Assembly (NCBI GenBank): GCA_025054795.1
Contig: JANWZU010000088.1
Location: forward strand, 1-11,781
From: Candidatus Caldarchaeum sp.
GTDB taxonomy: Archaea; Thermoproteota; Nitrososphaeria_A; Caldarchaeales; Caldarchaeaceae
Reading direction: 5' to 3'
Length of the DNA: 11,781 bases
Of the stretch, positions 6,326 to 11,631 are shown piece by piece. A program made the translations under genes and the position numbers. The notes beneath the pieces are model-generated. The model saw only the letters and a program-made list of their open reading frames with translations. It searched no databases and was not told where the DNA came from. How positions within the stretch are numbered: the first letter of the stretch is position 1; every line of letters starts with the position of its first letter.

Positions 6326-6408
6326 TTTCGTGGCCAAAAATTTCAGACAACAGCTTGAGCGTAAATCTACGTATTTTTGCGGTAAAAAAAACATTTAGCA
6401 GACGAAAA

Positions 6409-6464
6409 ATGGTGAAATTCTGTGAGCATGTCGGAGGTCTGAGAAAATGATTTATATGTCATGA
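6409..6464 (+). other. Two overlapping micro-ORFs before the decarboxylase gene
   Basis: A 13-codon frame (ATG 6409 to TGA 6450, MVKFCEHVGGLRK) overlaps by ATGA a five-codon frame (ATG 6447 to TGA 6464, MIYMS), which overlaps by ATGA the ATG at 6461 of the decarboxylase frame. A GGAGGT at 6433-6438 is well spaced for ATG 6447. They could form a translated leader if transcription starts upstream, but the same bases hold a good TATA box, which would place them outside the main transcript. Confidence 0.25.
6450..6457 (+). promoter_or_regulatory. TATA box of the pyruvoyl decarboxylase gene
   Basis: atttatat predicts transcription starting near 6479. That lies after the ATG at 6461 and about 20 nt before the ATG at 6500, which favours 6500 as the translation start. 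Confidence 0.5.
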
Positions 6465-6499
6465 TTTTATGCACGTTTTCGAGGTTCGTAGATACAGGA

Positions 6500-6877
6500 A
6501 TGCTGCAGAGTGGAATCGTGCAAAAACAGATAGTTGGTAAGCATGTCTTCGGCAACCTATACGGATGTCCAGAAAAACTGCTGAAGGACCAGAAGTTTCT
6601 CCGGCAGGTAATTTTGGACGCTGTGAAGTTGTCTGGGATGACGTTGGTTTCGCTGAGGTCGTGGAAGTTCGGAGGAGAGAAGGGAGGGGTGTCGGTCATC
6701 GCACTCGTCAAGGAAAGCCACGTAGCCGTTCATACATGGCAGCAGTACAGATACGCCACCGTGGACATATACACCTGCGGCGAAGAGAGCGACCCGAACA
6801 AAGGTTTTGACCATGTTGTTCAAAGCCTTCGTCCAGAAAAAGTTGTCAAGCATGTCGCAGACCGTTCATCAGGGTAA
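6500..6877 (+). CDS. S-adenosylmethionine decarboxylase family proenzyme (AdoMetDC or ArgDC)
   Basis: This is a self-processing pyruvoyl-dependent decarboxylase of polyamine synthesis. From ATG 6500 it has 125 residues; the frame also opens at ATG 6461, adding 13 residues with no conserved look. The core reads GKHVFGNLYGCPEKLL, then GGVSVIALVKESHVAVHTW. The Glu-Ser bond in KESH is the expected cleavage site, generating the pyruvoyl group from Ser. HTW gives the processing His, and VDIYTCGEESDP gives the catalytic Cys. In crenarchaea a paralogue of this family decarboxylates arginine instead of S-adenosylmethionine, so substrate cannot be fixed from one copy. I prefer 6500 because a TATA box at 6450-6457 puts the transcript start beyond 6461. 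The gene stands alone, with divergent moaE upstream and a T-rich terminator downstream. Confidence 0.9.
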   Translation: MLQSGIVQKQIVGKHVFGNLYGCPEKLLKDQKFLRQVILDAVKLSGMTLVSLRSWKFGGEKGGVSVIALVKESHVAVHTWQQYRYATVDIYTCGEESDPNKGFDHVVQSLRPEKVVKHVADRSSG

Positions 6878-6890
6878 ACCTTTTAACGTA

Positions 6891-6942
6891 TACCTTTCTT
6901 AGTTTGCCCTCGTTTTTTGTTTTATTCAATTGTTTTGTTTTT
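6891..6942 (+). terminator. T-rich archaeal-type terminator after the decarboxylase gene
   Basis: Beginning 14 bp past the stop codon lies a T-dense stretch with runs of six, four, four and five T (around 6913-6942) and no strong hairpin, as expected of intrinsic archaeal termination on U-tracts. Confidence 0.55.
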
Positions 6943-7140
6943 CGAACACTTTAAAATGCCGTCCAATCCATCTGCTATTGTTTTGTCGTTCCATCTGTGC
7001 GATATTCCACCCGATTAGCCTAGTCAGATATTGTTTAGGTGTCCTACCCAGCTTAAACCCCCTCGAATGAACACCCTGTTATGGTTTATCTCAAAGACCG
7101 TTGATTTACCCAAAGCATCATATTTCAACACAAACTTCAT
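6926..7140 (-). pseudogene. Possible small minus-strand gene or frameshifted gene remnant
   Basis: From ATG 7140 a 38-codon frame runs to TGA at 7024 (start MKFVLKYDALGKSTVFEI). A TATA-like gtataaag lies 31 nt upstream. Near its end, at a run of five G (minus strand, 7058-7062), the next frame is open to TGA at 6926 and reads protein-like: GFKLGRTPKQYLTRLIGW, then NIAQMERQNNSRWIGRHFKV. A -1 shift at the G run, or one extra G in the DNA, would join them into about 71 residues. I recognise no family. The region is AT-richer than its neighbours, so this may be decayed or foreign DNA, a recoded small gene, or chance; open frames of this length are not rare. Confidence 0.3.
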
Positions 7141-7167
7141 TACGTTTCGGGTTGTTTTGCTCGTCTC

Positions 7168-7175
7168 CTTTATAC
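7168..7175 (-). promoter_or_regulatory. TATA-like box for the possible minus-strand small gene
   Basis: The minus strand reads gtataaag, centred about 31 nt before ATG 7140. A 7-bp inverted repeat lies immediately upstream. Confidence 0.35.
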
Positions 7176-7177
7176 TA

Positions 7178-7195
7178 TGTTTGATTTTTCAAACA
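7178..7195. repeat. Inverted repeat tgtttga-tttt-tcaaaca
   Basis: A perfect 7-bp inverted repeat with a four-T loop sits between the minus-strand TATA-like box (7168-7175) and the plus-strand promoter near 7225. It could be an operator in this divergent arrangement or a weak stem-loop. Confidence 0.4.
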
Positions 7196-7224
7196 ATACC
7201 TTAACAAACGAGGCTTCTAGTAAA

Positions 7225-7240
7225 AGTTAAAAGGTAAAAG
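7225..7240 (+). promoter_or_regulatory. TATA-like promoter of the 96-residue unknown gene
   Basis: An A-rich stretch containing gttaaaag, centred about 27 nt before GTG 7256, fits a leaderless transcript. The unit aaaaggt occurs twice in succession here. Confidence 0.45.
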
Positions 7241-7255
7241 GTAAACTACAACAGC

Positions 7256-7546
7256 GTGAAAAAGAAGACAGAACAAATAGACGAAAAAATCCTGAGGAAC
7301 GCTGTTAAACAGGCGCTTAGGCAGCCTAGGCTAGCATTCTACTCGCCACTAGCCACCGGAATCTTGAACTACAGAAAAAGCGTAATACCTAGGTACAGCA
7401 TCAGCGACGAGCTGGCTACAATAGTGGAGGCAGCCCTAAAAGAAAAGTATCCTTCTCTTACCGCCAAGACCCGAAGCCTACTCTCGAAAGCTAGAAAATC
7501 TAATGCACAGACTTCCTCCAAACAACCCGGCAAGACAGCTGGGTAG
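7256..7546 (+). CDS. Unknown small basic helical protein, 96 residues
   Basis: I do not recognise this protein. The first ~25 residues are charged and helical; the middle, PRLAFYSPLATGILNYRKSVIPRYSISDELATIVEAALKEKYPSL split over residues 24-68, looks like conserved globular sequence with a short strand (SVIPRYSI) followed by a helix beginning at SDEL. That strand-helix pattern recalls a ribbon-helix-helix DNA-binding unit, but the match is weak. The tail from about residue 70 is Lys/Ser/Gln-rich and probably disordered. There are no cysteines, signal peptide or membrane segment. GTG 7256 is preceded by a TATA-like box at leaderless distance. The last 47 bp overlap the convergent kinase gene. 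Its codon use resembles neighbouring real genes, so I take it as expressed. Confidence 0.7.
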   Translation: MKKKTEQIDEKILRNAVKQALRQPRLAFYSPLATGILNYRKSVIPRYSISDELATIVEAALKEKYPSLTAKTRSLLSKARKSNAQTSSKQPGKTAG

Positions 7547-8375
7547 TGTCAAGCTTTTCAGGGACTCGTTTTGGCGGCGGATTTTTCAACGACAACATGA
7601 CGGCTGCTAGGGCCTCGGCGGCAGATTGTTCAGCTGAGAGGCCGGACAGAATCAAGGCTGTGAACGCTCCTGTCAGGATGTCTCCCGCTCCAGTTGTGTC
7701 AACGACGTTCTCGAACCTACTCGGTTTGATGAAACAAACCTGACTGCCCTCGATTAGGTAAAGCCCATCCCGGGCCCCGACCAAACACAGTTTAACACCT
7801 TTTCTGAAGAAGGCTGACGCCGCATTCATCAGTGAATCGGCTGAGAAGAGGGCTAGCGCCTCCTCCTCCGAGCAGTGGATAAGGTCTGCGGTCTTCAGAA
7901 CTTTATCGAGCTGTTTGGGCCGTAGAGATATGTTGCCTTCGGCGTCGACGTCTCTCAGAAAGCCTTGAAGGTCTACCGCCAGCATCTGTGCTCTTATCTT
8001 TCCCAAATGTCTTTTTTCGACCTCTTTGAAGACGGGTGAGACGATTACGGCGTCTGCGTCTATGTTTTCCAGATTTTCAGGCTTTATTTCAGGGCCCTTG
8101 GCCACAAGCTTCATCCTTCTGCCGTGCTTGGTGAATGTCGGTTTGAAGCAGTATGTTCTCTGTCCGAGATGTGTAACGACGTTTGAGTAGTTCAGCTCAG
8201 CTTCTCCGAGGGCACGAAAGTGAGTTGGTAGAAAGTCTTCTCCCACGGCTGAGTATAGAGAAACCCGGGCTCCGAATGCGTGGGCCGCTGTCCCCGCATA
8301 CCAAGGTGGGCCGCCAACAATCGGTTTGTCGTCAAGCAGGTCTAGAGTCAAACCGCCCACGACAGCCAGCTTCAT
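7500..8375 (-). CDS. PfkB/ribokinase-family carbohydrate or nucleoside kinase
   Basis: This ATP-dependent kinase phosphorylates a sugar, inositol or nucleoside hydroxyl. The 291 residues begin with the family's first strand, MKLAVVGGLTLDLL, then VGGPPWYAGTAAHAFGA (20-36), which corresponds to the substrate-binding GG..N.A segment, and end with the PfkB signature DTTGAGDILTGAF (226-238), where D232 is the catalytic base and GAGD forms the anion hole. Cys residues are few and there are no membrane segments. ATG 8375 is preceded by AGGGGTGA only three bases away and by two TATA-like boxes. It is divergent from taw1 and convergent with the 96-residue gene. Substrate cannot be read from sequence: ribose, cytidine/inosine or myo-inositol kinase activity are all known in small archaeal PfkB proteins. 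Confidence 0.88.
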   Translation of the reverse strand: MKLAVVGGLTLDLLDDKPIVGGPPWYAGTAAHAFGARVSLYSAVGEDFLPTHFRALGEAELNYSNVVTHLGQRTYCFKPTFTKHGRRMKLVAKGPEIKPENLENIDADAVIVSPVFKEVEKRHLGKIRAQMLAVDLQGFLRDVDAEGNISLRPKQLDKVLKTADLIHCSEEEALALFSADSLMNAASAFFRKGVKLCLVGARDGLYLIEGSQVCFIKPSRFENVVDTTGAGDILTGAFTALILSGLSAEQSAAEALAAVMLSLKNPPPKRVPEKLDTTQLSCRVVWRKSVH

Positions 8376-8396
8376 AATTCACCCCTAAGAACCTGT

Positions 8397-8427
8397 TGGA
8401 TTTATGGATGGACGGAAACATTTAAGG
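8397..8427. promoter_or_regulatory. Divergent promoter region between the PfkB kinase gene and taw1
   Basis: acatttaagg (8418-8427) reads as ccttaaatgt on the other strand, so one near-palindromic TATA element could serve both directions: about 47 nt from the kinase ATG and about 22 nt from the first taw1 TTG. A second minus-strand box, ccataaatcc (8397-8406), is 27 nt before the kinase ATG. Confidence 0.4.
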
Positions 8428-8443
8428 CAGGGCGAAAAACCTG

Positions 8444-9457
8444 TTGATAGGATTGGCTCAAACAGTGCCTTTGAATCAGGTGAAGAAGCCCTCCCGGTCT
8501 AGTGTAGGCCAGGTTGAGAGGTTTGAGCAGGCCGGCTACCGTGTGGTCGGTAGGCACTCTGCCGTGAAGGTCTGCCACTGGACTAAGTCGGCTCTTCGAG
8601 GTGGGAAGCTCTGCTACAAAAGCTGGTACGGCATCGACAGCCATAGATGCATCCAGATGACTCCTTCAGTCCAGTACTGCAACATGATGTGCGTTTTCTG
8701 CTGGCGATTCCACACGCTTAACAGGGTCCAGCCTTTCGACGGCGAGTGGGACAACCCACAAGAAATCCTCGACAAAGTTGTTGAGGAGCATCGACAGCTT
8801 CTTTCAGGCTTCGGCGGAAACCCAAAGGTTTCTAGGCAGAGGTTTATGGAAGCCATGGAGCCGAAGCACATAGCAATCTCACTCGACGGAGAGCCGACCC
8901 TGTACCCCTACCTGCCTGAGCTGATAGCCGAGGCAACACGCCGTGGAATGACAACCTTCCTAGTCAGCAACGGAACGATGCCTGAGAAGCTGGAGGAGCT
9001 CCTAAACAAGGCGCAGCCGACGTCGCTTTACATCAGCCTATACGGACCGGACAAAGAGACGCATTTCAAGGCAAGCAAACCCCTTGTAGCCGACAGCTGG
9101 GAGCGGCTTTTGAGGTCGCTGGAGCTGATGAAGAGGTTTTCATGCCGTAAGGTGATACGCCTCACGCTGGTCAAGGAGGTTAACATGCATTCCCCGGAAA
9201 AATACGCTCAACTAATCAAGGTAGCTTCACCTGACTTCGTTGAATGCAAAGGATACACACATGTGGGGGAGTCTCAGAAGAGGCTGAAAAGAGAGAACAT
9301 GCCTACGATTCAGGACATTAGAGAATTCGCTGAAGAGCTCAGAGGTTTGCTAAGATTCTCCAAAGTGGTTGAGGACGACGTAAGCAGGGTTGTCCTGCTG
9401 GCAGACGCTTCATCACCTTGGTACAAGCAGGTTGCGAGCCGTTTGCTCAGCGTTTAG
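8444..9457 (+). CDS. taw1: tRNA 4-demethylwyosine synthase Taw1 (TYW1 homologue)
   Basis: Taw1 is a radical-SAM enzyme that condenses N1-methylguanosine at position 37 of tRNA-Phe with pyruvate carbons, forming the tricyclic wyosine core. Of 337 residues, C79, C83 and C86 form the CX3CX2C radical-SAM motif (CNMMCVFC). Upstream cysteines C44, C57 and C69 are spaced as the extra cluster-binding set of archaeal TYW1. Further marks are ISLDGEPTLYPYLPEL, VSNGTMPEKL, YISLYGPDKETH and CKGYTHVGESQKRL. The flavodoxin domain of eukaryotic TYW1 is absent, as usual in archaea. The start is uncertain: TTG 8444 is the first, but TTG 8453 or GTG 8465 would fit the TATA box at 8418-8427 better. It overlaps the convergent HIT gene by 11 bp. 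Confidence 0.95.
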   Translation: MIGLAQTVPLNQVKKPSRSSVGQVERFEQAGYRVVGRHSAVKVCHWTKSALRGGKLCYKSWYGIDSHRCIQMTPSVQYCNMMCVFCWRFHTLNRVQPFDGEWDNPQEILDKVVEEHRQLLSGFGGNPKVSRQRFMEAMEPKHIAISLDGEPTLYPYLPELIAEATRRGMTTFLVSNGTMPEKLEELLNKAQPTSLYISLYGPDKETHFKASKPLVADSWERLLRSLELMKRFSCRKVIRLTLVKEVNMHSPEKYAQLIKVASPDFVECKGYTHVGESQKRLKRENMPTIQDIREFAEELRGLLRFSKVVEDDVSRVVLLADASSPWYKQVASRLLSV

Positions 9458-9926
9458 CCTCGAGAAGCCTCTTGTAGGTTTGGTCGATTGTCTCGGGCAG
9501 AACCCTCGTGTTAGAAAGGGTGGTCATGAAGTTGGTGTCCCCACGCCATCTAGGAACGATGTGAAAATGGATGTGGTCCTCTATTCCCGCACCGGCAAAC
9601 CTTCCTATGTTCACACCTATGTTGAAGCCTTCGGGGTTCAAAGTTCTCTTTATCACCTCGACAGACATTTTCAGAAGCTTCATCACGTCCAGCATCTCGT
9701 CGTCGTCCATGTCTGTCAGGTTGGGTATGTGGCGGTAGGGTGAAACCATCAAGTGGCCGTTGTTGTATGGGTAGAGGTTCATTATGATAAGGGCTTTAGC
9801 CCCTCTGTGTACTACGTATCTTGAGGCGTCGTCTTTTGTTTTTGCTGCCTCGCAGAAGATGCATTCCGTTTGTTCCTTAGCTGTCTTTATGTAGTTCATT
9901 CTCCAAGGCGCCCAAAGCCTGTCCAA
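9447..9926 (-). CDS. HIT-family nucleotide hydrolase/phosphorylase
   Basis: Histidine-triad proteins split nucleoside phosphate esters or amidates such as Ap4A or AMP conjugates through a covalent His-AMP. The 159 residues begin DRLWAPWRMNYI, a hallmark of a prokaryotic HIT subgroup near Ap4A phosphorylase and Fhit. They carry a zinc-type C22-X2-C25 (CIFC), YPYNNGHLMVSPYRH, and the triad DHIHFHIVPRW (117-127) with H118, H120 and H122. The TTG start at 9926 gives exactly the conserved N-terminus. It begins 50 bp inside the upstream nuclease-like gene, so the two are tightly linked, probably in one transcript with cofE. The substrate is not determinable here. Confidence 0.92.
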   Translation of the reverse strand: MDRLWAPWRMNYIKTAKEQTECIFCEAAKTKDDASRYVVHRGAKALIIMNLYPYNNGHLMVSPYRHIPNLTDMDDDEMLDVMKLLKMSVEVIKRTLNPEGFNIGVNIGRFAGAGIEDHIHFHIVPRWRGDTNFMTTLSNTRVLPETIDQTYKRLLEAKR

Positions 9927-10491
9927 ACTGTGTCTTCACCGTCCTGCCTTGATTTAAGTTGTAGCTTTCGAACGAATCCAGCCATTTTGGGCTAAGCTTC
10001 TTTGAAACAAAAGCGCCATGAAGCAGCTCCTCAGGCTTCTTAAGAAGACCGTTCAGAGCTGTGGCAGGCAGGACGAACACTCCTGAAACAGGCTGCGTAG
10101 CCGTTGAATATAACGCCAGGATTACGGGTGTGAAGAAAACTAGTCCTTCACCTGGATACAGCCTCTCCAGAGTGTCGGCCAGCAGCTTCGTTCTTTCAAC
10201 CGATTTACGGATGTTCGAGGCAAGCGTCTTGCCGGCAAGGGGTTTTTTCCACCTTTTACAGTCTATGACGATGCAGAGGCTCGGTGTAGCGGCTACCACG
10301 TCTATTTGGGCTCTACGCCTACCCGCTTTCAACCTGAGGTCTCTAACACATCTGAACCCAGCCATAGAGCACGCAGTTGCAACGAACTCCTCCATTCCTC
10401 TCCAGCTCAGGGCCCTCATGACCTTCTGAGGCTCGGCGCCGCCTTCAACGGCCTTCAGCGCCTTCAGAACATCCTCGACGTACTCGTCCAT
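9877..10491 (-). CDS. PD-(D/E)XK-type restriction-endonuclease-like protein
   Basis: This looks like an archaeal member of the restriction-endonuclease-like (Mrr/Holliday-resolvase type) fold. From ATG 10491 it has 204 residues. The core is GMEEF (32-36), SMAGFRCVRDLRLKAGRRRAQ split at 42-62, then QIDVVAATPSLCIVIDCKRWK (62-82). D64 and the D77-X-K79 triad fit the PD-(D/E)XK motif, and E34 or E35 in the first helix may complete it. The frame is open back to ATG 10587, but those 32 extra residues overlap cofE by 77 bp and look unlike a domain. ATG 10491 lies just after the cofE stop and has aggaagg upstream. A helix-rich C-terminal half follows the core. A methyltransferase or specificity partner is not visible, so a repair or nucleic-acid housekeeping role is likelier than restriction. 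Confidence 0.75.
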   Translation of the reverse strand: MDEYVEDVLKALKAVEGGAEPQKVMRALSWRGMEEFVATACSMAGFRCVRDLRLKAGRRRAQIDVVAATPSLCIVIDCKRWKKPLAGKTLASNIRKSVERTKLLADTLERLYPGEGLVFFTPVILALYSTATQPVSGVFVLPATALNGLLKKPEELLHGAFVSKKLSPKWLDSFESYNLNQGRTVKTQFGQALGALENELHKDS

Positions 10492-10510
10492 AGACGAAGC
10501 CTTCCTAGGT

Positions 10511-11266
10511 TCAGCGGAATAAATCTTCAGACTCGTTTCTGACCACAGCTTTCGCGGGAACGTTGGCTCTGTCGTAGCTGTAGCCACGTATGACGGCCGC
10601 AGGTATCCCCTCGTCGCCCTCTCCCATCACGAGTTCAGCTGCTGAGGCAAGCTCGTCGGCGATGCAGATAACTTTGGGGAGAAGGGTTCGGCCGTAGAGG
10701 TCTTTCTCGCCCCGCCTGTCTCTCAACGGGTTTATCCCGCTGCAGCCTACTGCGACGTTGACAGCACCCTTCCTGAATGGTCGTCCGAAAGTGTCGCTTA
10801 TCACTACGGCGACGTCTATTCCGGAGGCCTTCTTAACCTCGTTCCTTATCCTCTCTGCAGACTTGTCTGGGTCTATGGGCAGCGTTATCACATACTCTGC
10901 TCCTCCAGAGTTGGAGGCGTCAACGCCTGCGTTGGCGCAGACGAACCCATGCTCGGTCTCGCATATCACTACTTCACGGCCCATCCTAACTATTCTGCGG
11001 CTGTTCTGCAAAACGACTTCAACATGCCTAGGGTCTTTGTTCATCAATTCAGCAATCTTGGAAGCTAGAGGCGAGGGCTTGACGTCAGAGAGCCTAATTC
11101 TACGGCCCTCACTGCGGGAAACTATTGAATGAGCGACGACGATTATGTCTCCGTCTCGTAGACGTTCACCAGACCTAGCCAACGCCTCGACGATTGCTTC
11201 GCCAACACAGAATCCTTCATCAACCAAGGGAAGGCCTTTCACAGGTATTATCTCAACCTTGTTCAA
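10511..11266 (-). CDS. cofE: Coenzyme F420-0:L-glutamate ligase CofE
   Basis: CofE adds L-glutamates to F420-0 using GTP, forming the polyglutamate tail of the deazaflavin hydride carrier. The 251 residues carry EIIPVKGLPLV (5-15), GDIIVVAHSIVSRSEGR (39-55), the metal/nucleotide region CETEHGFVCANAGVDASNSG (102-121), DTFGRPFRKGAVNVAVG (158-174), and DLYGRTLLPKVICIADELASAAELVMGE split over 189-216. All are characteristic of CofE/FbiB N-domains, and length is standard. TTG 11266 is chosen because it gives the conserved N-terminus. The stop of the cysteine-rich gene lies 19 bp upstream, suggesting cotranscription. Other F420 genes are not in the window. Confidence 0.94.
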   Translation of the reverse strand: MNKVEIIPVKGLPLVDEGFCVGEAIVEALARSGERLRDGDIIVVAHSIVSRSEGRRIRLSDVKPSPLASKIAELMNKDPRHVEVVLQNSRRIVRMGREVVICETEHGFVCANAGVDASNSGGAEYVITLPIDPDKSAERIRNEVKKASGIDVAVVISDTFGRPFRKGAVNVAVGCSGINPLRDRRGEKDLYGRTLLPKVICIADELASAAELVMGEGDEGIPAAVIRGYSYDRANVPAKAVVRNESEDLFR

Positions 11267-11285
11267 ATCAGGCCACGCTTATACT

Positions 11286-11585
11286 TCAAAGCCCAAGCCT
11301 GTCCAGCTTCTTCCTAGCCCTTGCAACCGGAGTCGGGTGAAGAGCAGGAGCCTTCACGTCTTCGGTAGTTTTTCTCTTCACGAAAAGGCCGCAGCGTCCG
11401 TCGGGCAGAAGCTTCATCTGATAGCACTGGGCATAGGGGCACTGATATCCGATGCAGGGCGCGTCCACCCAGTTGCACCAAGGCGGGTCTCTTCTGAGGT
11501 CGAGGACTTTCTTGGCGCATCTGAAAAACCTACACAGCGGATTGCATATTGGCGTTGGCTCCTTGCTCAGGGTCCAGTTAGCCAA
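11286..11585 (-). CDS. Eight-cysteine small protein, likely metal- or Fe-S-binding, unknown function
   Basis: This 99-residue protein has eight cysteines in its first two-thirds: C14, C18 and C23 (CNPLCRFFRC), C37, C44, C49 and C54 (CPYAQC), and C65. The pattern suggests two tetracysteine sites holding zinc or Fe-S clusters. The opening NWTLSKEPTPICNPLC looks like conserved sequence rather than a random frame. The C-terminal third is basic and Pro-rich (RKTTEDVKAPALHPTPVARARKK, split across 71-93), possibly nucleic-acid binding. There is no signal peptide or membrane segment. TTG 11585 is the likely start. It lies directly upstream of cofE and codirectional, so it may supply a redox or assembly function, but no role can be assigned from sequence. 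Confidence 0.75.
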   Translation of the reverse strand: MANWTLSKEPTPICNPLCRFFRCAKKVLDLRRDPPWCNWVDAPCIGYQCPYAQCYQMKLLPDGRCGLFVKRKTTEDVKAPALHPTPVARARKKLDRLGL

Positions 11586-11619
11586 TTCCGACCCTCACTT
11601 TATCAACTGTGTTTGGGTT

Positions 11620-11631
11620 GGCTTTTATTTT
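11620..11631 (-). promoter_or_regulatory. TATA-like promoter of the Cys-rich protein/cofE cluster
   Basis: The minus strand reads aaaataaaagcc, centred about 41 nt before TTG 11585. A start near 11601 would leave a leader of about 16 nt that includes gtgaggg as a possible ribosome-binding site. Confidence 0.4.

Noticed and set aside
6878..7255. tRNA, box C/D RNA, insertion-sequence end or CRISPR repeat in the largest gene-free gap
   Set aside because: No cloverleaf, C/D boxes, terminal inverted repeats or regularly spaced repeats could be found by eye; only the T-rich terminator, one short inverted repeat and the possible small gene are noted.
10492..10587. Nuclease-like gene starting at ATG 10587
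   Set aside because: It would overlap cofE by 77 bp and add 32 residues without domain character; ATG 10491 just after the cofE stop is preferred.
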